From assembly GCF_945862485.1 (NCBI RefSeq), contig NZ_CAMAYF010000002.1, positions 1 to 64,000 of the forward strand: a stretch of DNA of 64,000 nt, given 5' to 3'. This document shows positions 9,993-19,773 of the stretch, piece by piece. The notes below the pieces were generated by a model. That model worked only from the letters and a program-made list of their open reading frames with translations, did not search any database and was not told the origin of the DNA. This stretch comes from Sphingorhabdus sp. EL138 (GTDB lineage: Bacteria; Pseudomonadota; Alphaproteobacteria; Sphingomonadales; Sphingomonadaceae). Every line of letters begins with the position of its first letter. The first letter of the stretch is position 1. The translations under genes were made by a program, and so were the position numbers.

Positions 9993-10538
9993 ATGACTGA
10001 AGTGCCGTTGATTTGTCACGCGCAGTCGGATTCGGGCGGCATTGAGGATATTGGTGTCACGTTTACGCGTGCGGAAAACGGCGAACATTTATTGGCCTAT
10101 CGCGTATCTGGCGAAGTCAGCGCACTTGAAATACCGGTCCAATCAAATCCGGATCGCATGGATGGATTATGGAAAAGCACTTGTTTTGAGGTATTTATCG
10201 GAAATTTTGAAGATGATAGTTATTTAGAATTTAATTTTTCGCCGTCGCGCCAATGGGCCGCATATCAATTTGCCAGCTATCGCTCTAAGATGGTTAATTT
10301 GGGCATAGATGCTCCAATCATCACAGTCGCGCAAGCGGCCGATGCGCTTACGCTTATGGCGACAATCATATTACCCGATGCGTGGCAGGGCCGCAGCCTG
10401 CGGGCAGGCATCAGCGCAGTTATTGCTACGAAAACTGGTGATATCTCATATTGGGCTGCAGCGCACCCTGCGGGCAAGCCGGATTTTCATCATAAGGATT
10501 GCTTTGCCGTGCAACTGGAGGCACGAAGCGCGGCATGA
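9993..10538 (+). CDS. DOMON-like domain protein
   Basis: A 181-residue protein with an all-beta composition and a DOMON-like signature ([14 protein letters not shown], then [17 protein letters not shown]). DOMON-type folds bind heme or sugars, but the ligand here is unknown. No signal peptide or membrane segment is visible, so it should be cytoplasmic. A TTG at 9978 is an upstream alternative; the ATG at 9993 fits the first conserved strand better. Its TGA overlaps the ATG of the DUF1343 gene (ATGA at 10535-10538), which suggests a joint function. Confidence 0.7.
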   Translation: MTEVPLICHAQSDSGGIEDIGVTFTRAENGEHLLAYRVSGEVSALEIPVQSNPDRMDGLWKSTCFEVFIGNFEDDSYLEFNFSPSRQWAAYQFASYRSKMVNLGIDAPIITVAQAADALTLMATIILPDAWQGRSLRAGISAVIATKTGDISYWAAAHPAGKPDFHHKDCFAVQLEARSAA

Positions 10539-11734
10539 AATTTGGAATTGATCGCCTTTTGGCAGAACCCGAGCTGCGCGCGCCCTTGAAAGGCAAGCGC
10601 GTTGCTTTGTTGGCGCACCCCGCTTCCGTTACGGCGGACCTTACGCATTCGCTGGACGCACTCGCGGTATTGGAAGACGTAAATGTCACGGCCGCTTTTG
10701 GCCCCCAACACGGCCTGCGCGGTGACAAGCAGGACAATATGATGGAATCTCCAGATTTCATGGATCCCACGCACAACATACCCGTGTTCAGCCTGTATGG
10801 AGAAGTGCGTCGTCCAACCGCAGATTCTATGGAGACCTTCGATGTCCTCCTCATTGATCTGCAGGATCTGGGGTGCCGTATTTACACGTTCATCACCACG
10901 TTACTGTACATGCTGGAGGCTGCTGCTGCGCATGGAAAGTCGGTTTGGGTACTTGACCGCCCAAACCCCGCCGGACGCCCTGTAGAGGGCCTTACGCTGC
11001 GTTTGGGATGGGAAAGCTTTGTCGGAGCAGGGCCTATGCCTATGCGGCATGGCCTGACGCTGGGCGAGATGGGAAAATGGTTCATCGATTATTATAAGAT
11101 TGATGTCGATTATCACGTTATCGCGATGGAGGGCTATGCCCCGGACGCTGCTCCTGGGTTCGGTTGGCCGGCGGACCGGCTTTGGATCAACCCAAGCCCT
11201 AATGCTGCGAACGTCAATATGGCGCGGGCTTATGCGGGGACCGTTTTGCTGGAAGGCACGACCTTGTCCGAGGGCAGGGGCACAACGCGTCCGCTCGAGA
11301 TATTTGGTGCACCTGATATGGATGCGCGCGCCGTGATCGCTGAAATGCATAGCTTCGCACCTTCATGGCTGAGAGGCTGCAGCTTGCGCGAAATCTGGTT
11401 TGAACCAACATTCCACAAACATGTGCACCAGCTTTGCCATGGCGTGCATATCCATGCCGAAGGAACATGCTACGATCATGAGGCCTTCCGGCCTTGGCGC
11501 TTGCAGACATTGGCATTCAAGGCCATCCGGCGCTTGTATCCGGACTATGATCTTTGGCGCGATTTTCCATACGAGTATGAACTGGGCAAGCTAGCCATTG
11601 ATGTCATCAATGGCGGGCCAGCTTTGCGCGAATGGGTTGATGCTGTAGATAGTACACCAGAGGAATTTGATGACTTAACGTCTATCGATGAGCGTGATTG
11701 GATCGAAGAACGGCGCAAAAATTTGCTATATTAA
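10535..11734 (+). CDS. DUF1343 family protein (NamZ-type exo-N-acetylmuramidase, GH171)
   Basis: The 399 residues match the DUF1343 family, whose Bacillus member NamZ removes N-acetylmuramic acid from the ends of peptidoglycan chains. Conserved segments are FGPQHGLRGDKQ (residues 55-66), DLQDLGCRIYTF (108-119), the VLDRPNPAGRP loop (139-149), and a MRHGLTLGEMG segment. Characterised NamZ proteins carry a secretion signal; this one begins [13 protein letters not shown] with none, so it may act in the cytoplasm on imported muropeptides. It is coupled to the DOMON-like gene and converges with the VWA gene (stop codons overlap). The exact substrate is inferred from the family only. Confidence 0.8.
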   Translation: MKFGIDRLLAEPELRAPLKGKRVALLAHPASVTADLTHSLDALAVLEDVNVTAAFGPQHGLRGDKQDNMMESPDFMDPTHNIPVFSLYGEVRRPTADSMETFDVLLIDLQDLGCRIYTFITTLLYMLEAAAAHGKSVWVLDRPNPAGRPVEGLTLRLGWESFVGAGPMPMRHGLTLGEMGKWFIDYYKIDVDYHVIAMEGYAPDAAPGFGWPADRLWINPSPNAANVNMARAYAGTVLLEGTTLSEGRGTTRPLEIFGAPDMDARAVIAEMHSFAPSWLRGCSLREIWFEPTFHKHVHQLCHGVHIHAEGTCYDHEAFRPWRLQTLAFKAIRRLYPDYDLWRDFPYEYELGKLAIDVINGGPALREWVDAVDSTPEEFDDLTSIDERDWIEERRKNLLY

Positions 11735-12915
11735 TGCCCGTGCTTGCGGCTGAGTTCGCGCATTGCGTCATCCAGACCCTCTAGCGTCAGCGGATACATG
11801 CGGTCATTGACCAGTTCCTTGATGATCTTTGTCGACTGCGAATAGCCCCATTGCTTTTCCGGCACAGGATTCAGCCAAACCGTCGCAGGATAGGTGCTGG
11901 TGATACGGTTCATCCAAACCGCGCCCGATTCTTCATTGAAATGTTCAACCGAACCGCCCGGATGGGTGATCTCATAAGGGCTCATGGAGGCATCGCCAAC
12001 CATCACCACCTTATAATCGTGGGGGAATTTGTGGAGTACGTCCCACATTTGTGTGCGTTCGCTGAACCGGCGCTTATTGTCTTTCCAAACGCCTTCATAG
12101 GGGCAGTTGTGGAAATAGAAAAATTCTAAATTTTTGAATTCACTAGTGGCCGCACTGAATAATTCTTCGCAAAGCTTGATGAACGGATCCATCGACCCGC
12201 CAACGTCCAGCATCAGCAGCACTTTTATGGCATTGCGCCGTTCCGGACGCATTTTGATGTCCAGCCAGCCCTGCCGCGCTGTGCCGTTGATAGTGCCATC
12301 AATATCTAGCTCTTCTACCGCTCCATCGCGGGCAAATCGGCGCAGGCGGCGCATGGCAATTTTGATGTTTCGTGTCCCAAGCTCTCTAGTGTTGTCGAGA
12401 TTCTGAAACTCACGCTTGTCCCACACTTTGACCGCACGCTTATGCTTGGATTCGCCTCCAATCCGTACGCCCTCAGGGTGATAGCCTGAATTGCCGTAAG
12501 GTGATGTGCCGCCAGTGCCGACCCATTTATTACCACCCTGATGGCGCTTTTCCTGTTCTTCGAGCCGCTTTTTCAACGTCTCCATCAGCTCGTCCCAGCT
12601 GCCCATTTTCTCTATCTTCGCCATTTCTTCGGGCGAGAGATATTTTTCGGCAATAGCCTTTAACCAATCCGCAGGGACATCGACTGGATTTTGTCCATAT
12701 TCCGTAAAGACGCCCTTAAACACTTTGCCGAACACCTGGTCAAAACGGTCAAGCAACGCTTCGTCTTTCACAAGCGTCGCGCGCGCCAGATAGTAAAACT
12801 CTTCTGGGCTTTGGCCAATCACGTCAGCATCTAACGCCGCAAGCAGGGCCAGATGTTCCTTCAGTGATGCCGAGATGCCGGCAGACCGCAACTCTTCCAT
12901 AAATGAGAAAAACAT
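11731..12915 (-). CDS. VWA domain protein, CoxE-like
   Basis: A 394-residue protein with a C-terminal von Willebrand A domain. The MIDAS metal site is DVGGSMD beginning at Asp237, followed by FYFHNCPYEGVW and VVMVGDASMSP. Between residues 125 and 165 lies a glycine-rich linker. The family (CoxE/YehP-like) works as the partner of a MoxR AAA+ ATPase, and such a gene lies directly upstream in the same orientation (64 bp gap). MoxR-VWA pairs act as chaperones that insert metals or remodel client complexes; the client is not evident here. Confidence 0.87.
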   Translation of the reverse strand: MFFSFMEELRSAGISASLKEHLALLAALDADVIGQSPEEFYYLARATLVKDEALLDRFDQVFGKVFKGVFTEYGQNPVDVPADWLKAIAEKYLSPEEMAKIEKMGSWDELMETLKKRLEEQEKRHQGGNKWVGTGGTSPYGNSGYHPEGVRIGGESKHKRAVKVWDKREFQNLDNTRELGTRNIKIAMRRLRRFARDGAVEELDIDGTINGTARQGWLDIKMRPERRNAIKVLLMLDVGGSMDPFIKLCEELFSAATSEFKNLEFFYFHNCPYEGVWKDNKRRFSERTQMWDVLHKFPHDYKVVMVGDASMSPYEITHPGGSVEHFNEESGAVWMNRITSTYPATVWLNPVPEKQWGYSQSTKIIKELVNDRMYPLTLEGLDDAMRELSRKHGH

Positions 12916-12978
12916 CGGTTGGATCCTGTCTAAAGTGACCGATTAGGCTTTTGGCGAACGAGCGGCGCTAGCGGAATC

Positions 12979-13824
12979 CTAGTTGTTGGGGCGGCGGGCC
13001 ATGAATGCAAGCCGCTCAAACAACATGATATCTTGTTCATTTTTGAGCAGCGCACCGTGCAAAGGCGGGATTGCCTTGGTCGGGTCACGCGACTGAAGCA
13101 CATCCAATGGCATATCCTCATGCAGCAACAACTTCAGCCAGTCGAGTAATTCGCTTGTGCTTGGCTTCTTCTTGAGACCTGGCACATCCCGGACTTCGTA
13201 GAAAATGTCCATCGCCTTCGAAACGAGCATTTTTTGAATACCGGGAAAGTGGACGTCGATAATCGCCTGCATCGTCGTACGATCGGGGAATTTGATGTAA
13301 TGGAAGAAGCAGCGGCGCAGAAAAGCGTCCGGTAGCTCTTTTTCATTGTTGGATGTGATTATGACGATGGGGCGCTCGACCGCTTTGACGGTCTCTTGCG
13401 TTTCGTAAACGAAAAATTCCATGCGATCGAGTTCTTGCAACAAATCGTTTGGAAATTCGATGTCGGCCTTGTCGATTTCGTCGATCAACAACACGGGCAA
13501 TTGGGGAGCAGTAAAGGCCTCCCACAGTTTGCCTTTTTTGATGTAATTTTTGATGTCATGTACGCGCTCATCGCCCAATTGGCTGTCGCGTAGGCGGGCT
13601 ACGGCGTCATATTCATATAGGCCCTGATGCGCTTTGGTCGTGGACTTGATATTCCATTCGATGAGCGGGGCACCAAGCGCTGTCGCAATTTCCTGAGCTA
13701 GAACGGTTTTGCCGGTACCCGGCTCACCCTTGACTAGTAAAGGCCGACGCAATTTTGTGGCGGCGTTAACGGCGACCTTCAGATCATCGGTGGCGACGTA
13801 ATTATCGGTGCCTTCAAAGCGCAT
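12979..13824 (-). CDS. MoxR-family AAA+ ATPase
   Basis: A 281-residue AAA+ ATPase. Walker A is GEPGTGKT at residues 33-40 and Walker B is LLIDEIDK at 112-119. A sensor-1 asparagine lies in IITSNNEKELPDAFLRRC, which also holds the arginine finger. It is the first gene of a two-gene unit with the CoxE-like VWA protein. Membership of the MoxR group rests on sequence feel and on this pairing. Confidence 0.9.
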   Translation of the reverse strand: MRFEGTDNYVATDDLKVAVNAATKLRRPLLVKGEPGTGKTVLAQEIATALGAPLIEWNIKSTTKAHQGLYEYDAVARLRDSQLGDERVHDIKNYIKKGKLWEAFTAPQLPVLLIDEIDKADIEFPNDLLQELDRMEFFVYETQETVKAVERPIVIITSNNEKELPDAFLRRCFFHYIKFPDRTTMQAIIDVHFPGIQKMLVSKAMDIFYEVRDVPGLKKKPSTSELLDWLKLLLHEDMPLDVLQSRDPTKAIPPLHGALLKNEQDIMLFERLAFMARRPNN

Positions 13825-13948
13825 GGACGAACCCTTTTTGTTAATCGAACGGTTAATTCGTTAAGTGCGCCAATCGGGATATGCAACATTATATTACGCG
13901 ACACGGCACAAGATGTTGTAGCGGTGTGCACATGTTATTCGTCTATAG

Positions 13949-13983
13949 AAAAAGGGCCCCTTCCTGATTTTAAGAAGAGGCCC
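13949..13983 (-). terminator. Rho-independent terminator of rpoD
   Basis: On the minus-strand transcript, 24 bases after the rpoD stop, a 10-bp stem (arms at 13974-13983 and 13954-13963, one G-U pair) with a 10-base loop is followed by five U. On the plus strand the same stem would contain a C-A mismatch, which supports the minus-strand orientation. Confidence 0.85.
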
Positions 13984-14006
13984 ATTTCTAAAAATAAAAA
14001 TAGGTA

Positions 14007-16067
14007 TTATTGGTCTAGGAAGCTGCGCATTTTGCGGCTGCGGCTTGGATGCTTGAGTTTGCGCAAGGCTTTGGCTTCAATCTGGCGAATACGTTCACGC
14101 GTCACGCTGAATTGCTGCCCGACTTCCTCAAGCGTGTGGTCAGTGTTCATGCCAATGCCGAAACGCATACGCAGGACGCGTTCTTCGCGTGGGGTCAGAG
14201 ACGCCAGAACGCGTGTCACTGTTTCCTTCAAATTGGCTTGAATTGCCGCATCCACCGGAATGATCGCGTTTTTGTCTTCGATGAAATCGCCCAAATGGCT
14301 GTCCTCTTCGTCGCCAATTGGGGTTTCAAGGCTGATCGGTTCCTTGGCAATTTTCATCACCTTGCGTACCTTTTCAAGCGGCATGGAAAGACGTTCGGCC
14401 ATTTCTTCCGGAGTAGGCTCGCGGCCCTGTTCGTGCAGGAACTGGCGGCTTGTACGCACCAATTTGTTGATCGTTTCGATCATGTGCACTGGAATACGGA
14501 TCGTCCGTGCCTGATCCGCTATCGAACGCGTAATCGCCTGACGGATCCACCAGGTTGCATAAGTGCTGAACTTGTACCCACGGCGATATTCAAACTTGTC
14601 GACCGCCTTCATCAGACCGATATTGCCTTCCTGAATAAGGTCTAGGAACTGCAAACCACGGTTGGTATATTTCTTGGCAATGGAAATCACGAGGCGCAAA
14701 TTCGCCTCAACCATTTCCTTTTTCGCGATGCGTGCTTCGCGCTCACCCTTTTGCACCATGTTCACGATACGGCGGAACTCGCCAAGCGACATGCCAGTAT
14801 TGGCCGCGATGTCAGCTATTTCGCTGCGAATGCGCTCCACGCTTTCGGCTTCGTTCGTTGCGAAGGCTGTCCATTTTTTATCGATATTTGACACTTCGGC
14901 GAGCCAGTTCTCATCCAGCTCATGACCCATATAGCTGTCTAGGAACGCTTTGCGCGGAACCTTATGCCGTTCGGCCAAGCGCAGCATCTGACCGCCAAGG
15001 GCGGTCAGGCGGCGGTTGAAGGAGTATAATTGATCGACCAGATATTCGATCTTGTTTGCATGGAACTGAACACTTTCAACTTCGGCAGTCAGTTCTTCAC
15101 GCAATTTGTGATACTTGTTTTCCGAAGCTGTAGAAAAATCCTCCCCAGCGTTCAGTGCGCGCATACGCTCAAGCTGAATGTTCGAGAATTTCTTAAAAAG
15201 CGAGGTGATCTTGGCGAAGCGCTCAAGTGCAGCGGGCTTCAAGGCTTCTTCCATCTGCGCGAGGCTAAGGGTGTTATCTTCTTCTTCTTCCTCAACAGGA
15301 CGTGAGCGCCGCTCCGTCATGTTCTCATCATCGTCGTCGCTTGCCGCTTCGGGTTCGTCGTCGACTTCATCTTCCTCTTTATAGGTAGGACCAGCGGTTT
15401 TCTCGCTGATTTCGCCATCACCTTCTTCTTCGCCATCTTCGGTCAGCGATTCAGGGGCAGGCTCTTTCGAAAGCATGGCATCGAGGTCAAGAATTTCGCG
15501 TAACTGCATTTCGCCATCATTGAGCGCGTTAGACCAGTCAATGATCGCGTGGAATGTGATAGGGCTCTCACACAAGCCCAAAATCATGGTGTCGCGACCA
15601 GACTCGATCCTCTTGGCGATAGCGATTTCACCCTCGCGGGACAGCAATTCGACCGCGCCCATTTCCCGCAAATACATGCGGACGGGGTCATCAGTGCGTT
15701 CGCCAGTGCCCGTTTTCTTGGTAGTGTTTGTTAGCGAGCGGGGGTCATTTTCGGAAATATTGTCGATGGTTTCGACTTCTTCCTCAACATCGTCCTCATT
15801 ATCATCGCCAGCTTCATTATCATCGCCAGCTTCGTCATTCTCAACAATCTGTACGCCCATGTCGTTGATTGCGGACATAACATCTTCAATCTGTTCGGAT
15901 GACATCTGATCCTGCGGCAGCGCTGAATTCAGTTCATCATACGTCAGAAAGCCTCGGCGCTTCGCCTTAGCGAGCAGTTTTTTGACGGTCGCATCATTTA
16001 AATCAATCAGCGGAGTATCACCGTTTTCGCCAATATCTTCTTCGTTTTCATTCGCGCGACTTGCCAA
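14007..16067 (-). CDS. rpoD: RNA polymerase primary sigma factor RpoD
   Basis: Housekeeping sigma-70 of 686 residues. Region 1.1 is at the N-terminus. A very acidic insert at about 75-100 holds an internal tandem repeat (EAGDDN twice). Region 1.2 is near 125-150 ([12 protein letters not shown]), and an acidic non-conserved region precedes region 2. Region 2 starts near 452 ([13 protein letters not shown]) and contains the -10 recognition helix ([12 protein letters not shown]). Region 4.2 has the helix-turn-helix [17 protein letters not shown] near 654. It lies downstream of dnaG with an 18-bp gap, as part of yqeY-dnaG-rpoD, the alphaproteobacterial version of the macromolecular synthesis operon. 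Confidence 0.98.
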   Translation of the reverse strand: MASRANENEEDIGENGDTPLIDLNDATVKKLLAKAKRRGFLTYDELNSALPQDQMSSEQIEDVMSAINDMGVQIVENDEAGDDNEAGDDNEDDVEEEVETIDNISENDPRSLTNTTKKTGTGERTDDPVRMYLREMGAVELLSREGEIAIAKRIESGRDTMILGLCESPITFHAIIDWSNALNDGEMQLREILDLDAMLSKEPAPESLTEDGEEEGDGEISEKTAGPTYKEEDEVDDEPEAASDDDDENMTERRSRPVEEEEEDNTLSLAQMEEALKPAALERFAKITSLFKKFSNIQLERMRALNAGEDFSTASENKYHKLREELTAEVESVQFHANKIEYLVDQLYSFNRRLTALGGQMLRLAERHKVPRKAFLDSYMGHELDENWLAEVSNIDKKWTAFATNEAESVERIRSEIADIAANTGMSLGEFRRIVNMVQKGEREARIAKKEMVEANLRLVISIAKKYTNRGLQFLDLIQEGNIGLMKAVDKFEYRRGYKFSTYATWWIRQAITRSIADQARTIRIPVHMIETINKLVRTSRQFLHEQGREPTPEEMAERLSMPLEKVRKVMKIAKEPISLETPIGDEEDSHLGDFIEDKNAIIPVDAAIQANLKETVTRVLASLTPREERVLRMRFGIGMNTDHTLEEVGQQFSVTRERIRQIEAKALRKLKHPSRSRKMRSFLDQ

Positions 16068-16085
16068 AATAATTCCCCGATGAAC

Positions 16086-17951
16086 TTACAAACTATCCGC
16101 ATCACGCCGAAAAAATTCGATGATACGATCGTCAAATGCCTTTTTTTCGTGTCGCAACCTTTGCTGTTCGGCAAAAGTCTCTTCAGTCATCTCCAAGCCC
16201 GCCAACTGCGTGGCGCGTTCCAGAGCTTCTTCCAGCGCCGGACGCTGCTTCATAAGCCTGATTGCTTCACCCAAATCTTTTGAAGCGTTGGAAAAACCGT
16301 CGCCCCCCGCACCAAACTCTGCACGGTTAAAGGCAAACACCATACCGTTGCTGTGGAGTAATGCAGATGCGACATTATACAACTTCTCACCCAATATGGT
16401 AATTAGGCCCTCGGTATCAAGCGTTTCTTTGCCGAAAGATTCGTTGAGCATCACGTTGAGCAAAGCCGCATGATTCGGATCGGGCGGGACGAAGTCGCTC
16501 AGCGCCTCATGATGTTGTGCAATAAGCGCAGGATGGCGTAACAGTGCCGCTAGCACACCTTGGACAAGAAAATCGGAACCCTTGGCGTTGAAACTCTTGG
16601 TCTCCGTGCCTGGTGGTAATGTTTGCGTCTTGTTCCATCCAGGCTTTCTTCCGCGCACAAAGGGGCCGGAGGGTATAAATGGAGCGCTGCGTCGCGGCGC
16701 GAATAGATTATCGATCCGTTCGCGAAAAGCATCGCCATAATGGCGACGAATTTCTCCGTCCGCAATATTTGCCATATGTGCTCCCAGACGCTGCCTAAGG
16801 CCCGCACGGTCCTCCGGCGTATCGAGTGGGGCAGCAGACACTTCCGCCCTCCATAGCCTCTCTACGAGCGGCTGAGAGGATTCTAGGAGCGCTGTAAGCG
16901 CAGCGGCTCCTGATGCCTTCACAAGATCGTCGGGGTCTTGTCCTTCGGGCAAGGTCACAAACTGAAGACTATGGCCGGGTTTCAACAATGGAAGGGCGCG
17001 TAAAGCTGCCCGCATGGCTGCTTTTTGCCCTGCAGAGTCTCCGTCAAAGCATAATAAAGGCCTTTCGGTCATCCGCCACAGCATCTGGATCTGCTGCTCG
17101 GTAAGCGCAGTGCCCAGCGGCGCGACGGCGTCGGCAAAGCCCGCCTGCGCAAGGGCAATGACGTCCATATAACCTTCGACCACAATTACGCGGCCTGTCC
17201 GACGCGACGCTGGCGAACATTTGTCGAGATTATAGAGCGTTCGGCCCTTGTCGAATAAGGGCGTGTCCGGTGAGTTGAGATATTTCGGCTCACCTTCGCC
17301 TAAAATCCGACCTCCAAATGCTATCACGCGGCCACGTGGATCGCGGATTGGGATCATTAATCGTCCACGAAACCGGTCATAGGCTGCCTTGCCATCGACC
17401 GAAATGAGCAATCCTGCCTCAATCAGCATCTGGTCGCCAAATTGCTTCAACGCGGTTTTTAAACCTGTGCGATTGTTGGGCGCGAGGCCGAAGCCAAAGT
17501 CGCGGATAGTTTGCTCCGTAAATCCGCGTTGCTTTAGATATCCGCGCGCAGCGGAACCCTCAACACAAAGCAATTGCGTTACAAACCAGTCCTGTGCTGC
17601 CGTCATTACATCATATAGGCTGTTTGCCTTTTCGGCACGCTGCGCTGCCTTCGGATCCGGGGCAGGGACTTCCATGCCGGCCTCTGCTGCCAGCTCCTTT
17701 ATCGCATCCATAAAAGACAGGCCGCGCTGGTCGGTCATCCAACGAATGGCATCACCATGCGCGGAACAGCCAAAACAATGGTAGAAACCTTTTTCGTCGT
17801 TGATCGTGAAACTGGGCGATTTTTCGTTATGGAACGGACAGCATGCCTTAAACTCGCGGCCAGCCTTTGTAACCTTGACCGTGCGTCCGATCAGCGCGGA
17901 GAGCGTGATCCGCGCTCGCAATTCGTCCAGCCATTGCGGGGTAAGTGCCAC
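16086..17951 (-). CDS. dnaG: DNA primase
   Basis: Makes RNA primers at the replication fork. The N-terminal CHC2 zinc finger is Cys38, His41, Cys59 and Cys62. The TOPRIM catalytic domain contains VVEGYMDVIAL near residue 259 and the DGDSAG acidic motif. The C-terminal part is the helicase-binding domain. At 621 residues it is full length. It lies 1 bp after the yqeY stop and 18 bp before rpoD, in the same direction. Confidence 0.97.
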   Translation of the reverse strand: MALTPQWLDELRARITLSALIGRTVKVTKAGREFKACCPFHNEKSPSFTINDEKGFYHCFGCSAHGDAIRWMTDQRGLSFMDAIKELAAEAGMEVPAPDPKAAQRAEKANSLYDVMTAAQDWFVTQLLCVEGSAARGYLKQRGFTEQTIRDFGFGLAPNNRTGLKTALKQFGDQMLIEAGLLISVDGKAAYDRFRGRLMIPIRDPRGRVIAFGGRILGEGEPKYLNSPDTPLFDKGRTLYNLDKCSPASRRTGRVIVVEGYMDVIALAQAGFADAVAPLGTALTEQQIQMLWRMTERPLLCFDGDSAGQKAAMRAALRALPLLKPGHSLQFVTLPEGQDPDDLVKASGAAALTALLESSQPLVERLWRAEVSAAPLDTPEDRAGLRQRLGAHMANIADGEIRRHYGDAFRERIDNLFAPRRSAPFIPSGPFVRGRKPGWNKTQTLPPGTETKSFNAKGSDFLVQGVLAALLRHPALIAQHHEALSDFVPPDPNHAALLNVMLNESFGKETLDTEGLITILGEKLYNVASALLHSNGMVFAFNRAEFGAGGDGFSNASKDLGEAIRLMKQRPALEEALERATQLAGLEMTEETFAEQQRLRHEKKAFDDRIIEFFRRDADSL

Positions 17952-17952
17952 C

Positions 17953-18405
17953 TTAACCCAACGCAGCCTTCACCAGAGCACTGGCCTTGCTCATGTCGAG
18001 TTGTGGGCCATGACGCTCTTTCAGGATAGCCATGACGCGGCCCATATCTTTCAAGGTTTCTGCGCCAAGCTCGGCTTTGATTCCCTCGATCGCCGCGCTG
18101 GTTTCCGCGTCGCTTAGTTGCGTAGGCAGAAAATCTTCGATGATTGCCAGTTCCGCCGCCTCAACTTCCGCAAGCTCAGCGCGGCCACCTTGCTCATATA
18201 AGACTATCGATTCGCGGCGTTGCTTGATCATTTTCTGCATCACCTCAACCACCATCGCGTCGTCATCGGGCTGCTGGGATGCGGTGCGAAGCTCTATGTC
18301 GCGGTCTTTGATCTTGGCGAGGATCAGGCGGACGGCGGCCAAACGGTCTTTATCGCCCGCTTTCATTGCGATGATTTGAGCAGCTTTAATGGTATCACGA
18401 ATCAT
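17953..18405 (-). CDS. GatB/YqeY domain protein
   Basis: A 150-residue YqeY-type protein, related to the tail domain of the amidotransferase subunit GatB and thought to bind tRNA. Typical segments are EVMQKMIKQRRESIVLYEQGGR in the middle and GRVMAILKERHG near the end. An upstream in-frame extension to 18453 is possible, but the family begins at MIRDTIKAAQ, so I use 18405. It is the first gene of the yqeY-dnaG-rpoD unit and is divergent from carA. Confidence 0.88.
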   Translation of the reverse strand: MIRDTIKAAQIIAMKAGDKDRLAAVRLILAKIKDRDIELRTASQQPDDDAMVVEVMQKMIKQRRESIVLYEQGGRAELAEVEAAELAIIEDFLPTQLSDAETSAAIEGIKAELGAETLKDMGRVMAILKERHGPQLDMSKASALVKAALG

Positions 18406-18461
18406 ATGTGTTTCCGATATTTTGAACTTAAATGTCGTTAGACGAACATCCAAATTCCGTC

Positions 18462-18480
18462 ACCCTGAAACAAGTTGGGT
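18462..18480 (-). repeat. Copy of a sphingomonad-type palindromic repeat
   Basis: The 14-mer CCCTGAAACAAGTT here is the exact reverse complement of part of the palindrome at 35010-35033. The second arm is degenerate here (GGGT instead of CAGGGT). I recall this palindrome as abundant between genes in sphingomonad genomes; I cannot count genome copies from here. Confidence 0.5.
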
Positions 18481-18615
18481 GTGGCAGTTGAAGACTTATC
18501 GTGCAAAAACATTCCACAGCTTTCTCGATTTCCGCATTGACGCTTAGGCGCGTCATCTCTAGGCGCGGTGCCTTAGCGACATTGCTGTAATCTGATTATC
18601 AGGAGCGACCCCATC

Positions 18616-19773
18616 ATGGCCGACCCCAACTCATCGCGCGCGCCTTCTGGAGCGACGGGGGTATTGGTTCTGGCGTCTGGGGAAGTCATCTGGGGCAGGG
18701 GCTTTGGTGCCGAGGGGCAAGCCGTTGGTGAAGTCTGCTTCAACACCGCGATGACGGGTTATCAGGAAGTGATGACTGACCCGTCATACGCTGGACAAAT
18801 TATCAACTTCACATTTCCTCATATTGGCAATGTTGGCACGAACCCAGAGGATGTCGAGGCGTTGAACCCGCATGCCTTGGGCGCGATTGTCCGGCAAGAT
18901 GTGACGGGCCCATCCAATTTCCGGAGCACGCAGCATTTCGACGCATGGATGAAGGCCAATGGCCGCATTGGTATCTCCGGCGTGGATACCCGCGCGCTGA
19001 CGCGGCTGATCCGCATTGCGGGCGCGCCAAACGCTGTGATCGCGCATTCCGCCAGTAGTGACTTTGATGTGCCCACCATGTTGGCGCAGGCAAAGGCTTG
19101 GGCCGGATTAGAAGGCATGGACCTCGCCAAGGATGTAACGACGTTGCAAACTTATGGTTGGGATCAAGGGCTTTGGAAGCTGGGTGCAGGCTATACAACA
19201 CCAGCCAAGAGCCGCAAAAAAGTTGTCGCCATTGATTATGGCATCAAACACAACATCCTACGCAACCTTGTTGACGTAGGTTGCGACGTGACCGTGGTGT
19301 CGGCCACCGCAACTTTCGAAGAAATCATGGCCCATGCGCCCGATGGCCTATTCTTGTCCAACGGCCCCGGCGACCCTGCCGCAACCGGCGTATATACCGT
19401 GCCGGTGATCCAAAAATGGTTGGAAACCAAAAAACCTTTGTTCGGCATCTGCCTTGGTCATCAAATGCTTGGTCTCGCGGTTGGCGCGAAGACCGAGAAG
19501 ATGCATCAGGGCCATCGTGGCGCGAACCATCCGGTAAAGCGCCTCAGCGACGGTGCGGTCGAAATCACCAGTATGAACCACGGTTTTGCGGTGGACGCAG
19601 CGACCTTACCCGCCAATGCGAAGGCAACGCATATCAGCCTATTTGACGGCAGCAATTGCGGCTTCGAACTCGCCGACCAGCCCGCATTTTCGGTACAATA
19701 CCACCCCGAAGCCTCACCCGGCCCTCAAGACAGCCATTATCTGTTCGAAAAATTCGCGGGGATGATGGGATGA
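18616..19773 (+). CDS. carA: Carbamoyl-phosphate synthase small subunit
   Basis: Glutaminase subunit that supplies ammonia to CarB for carbamoyl phosphate, used for pyrimidines and arginine. It has 385 residues: an N-terminal CPSase domain, then a class I amidotransferase domain with the nucleophile Cys279 in FGICLGHQM and the His/Glu pair in QYHPEASPGP near 362. A good ribosome-binding site (AGGAGCGA) precedes the ATG. Its TGA overlaps the ATG of a 37-codon ORF that in turn overlaps carB. Confidence 0.97.
   Translation: MADPNSSRAPSGATGVLVLASGEVIWGRGFGAEGQAVGEVCFNTAMTGYQEVMTDPSYAGQIINFTFPHIGNVGTNPEDVEALNPHALGAIVRQDVTGPSNFRSTQHFDAWMKANGRIGISGVDTRALTRLIRIAGAPNAVIAHSASSDFDVPTMLAQAKAWAGLEGMDLAKDVTTLQTYGWDQGLWKLGAGYTTPAKSRKKVVAIDYGIKHNILRNLVDVGCDVTVVSATATFEEIMAHAPDGLFLSNGPGDPAATGVYTVPVIQKWLETKKPLFGICLGHQMLGLAVGAKTEKMHQGHRGANHPVKRLSDGAVEITSMNHGFAVDAATLPANAKATHISLFDGSNCGFELADQPAFSVQYHPEASPGPQDSHYLFEKFAGMMG

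Noticed and set aside
8719-9993. Longer tyrS start at 9993
   Set aside because: The extra 16 residues do not match the family and would overlap the divergent DOMON-like gene start.
15770-15840. 18-bp near-repeat in rpoD as a mobile or regulatory repeat
   Set aside because: It is a short in-frame tandem repeat coding EAGDDN in the variable acidic region of sigma-70, explained by slippage.
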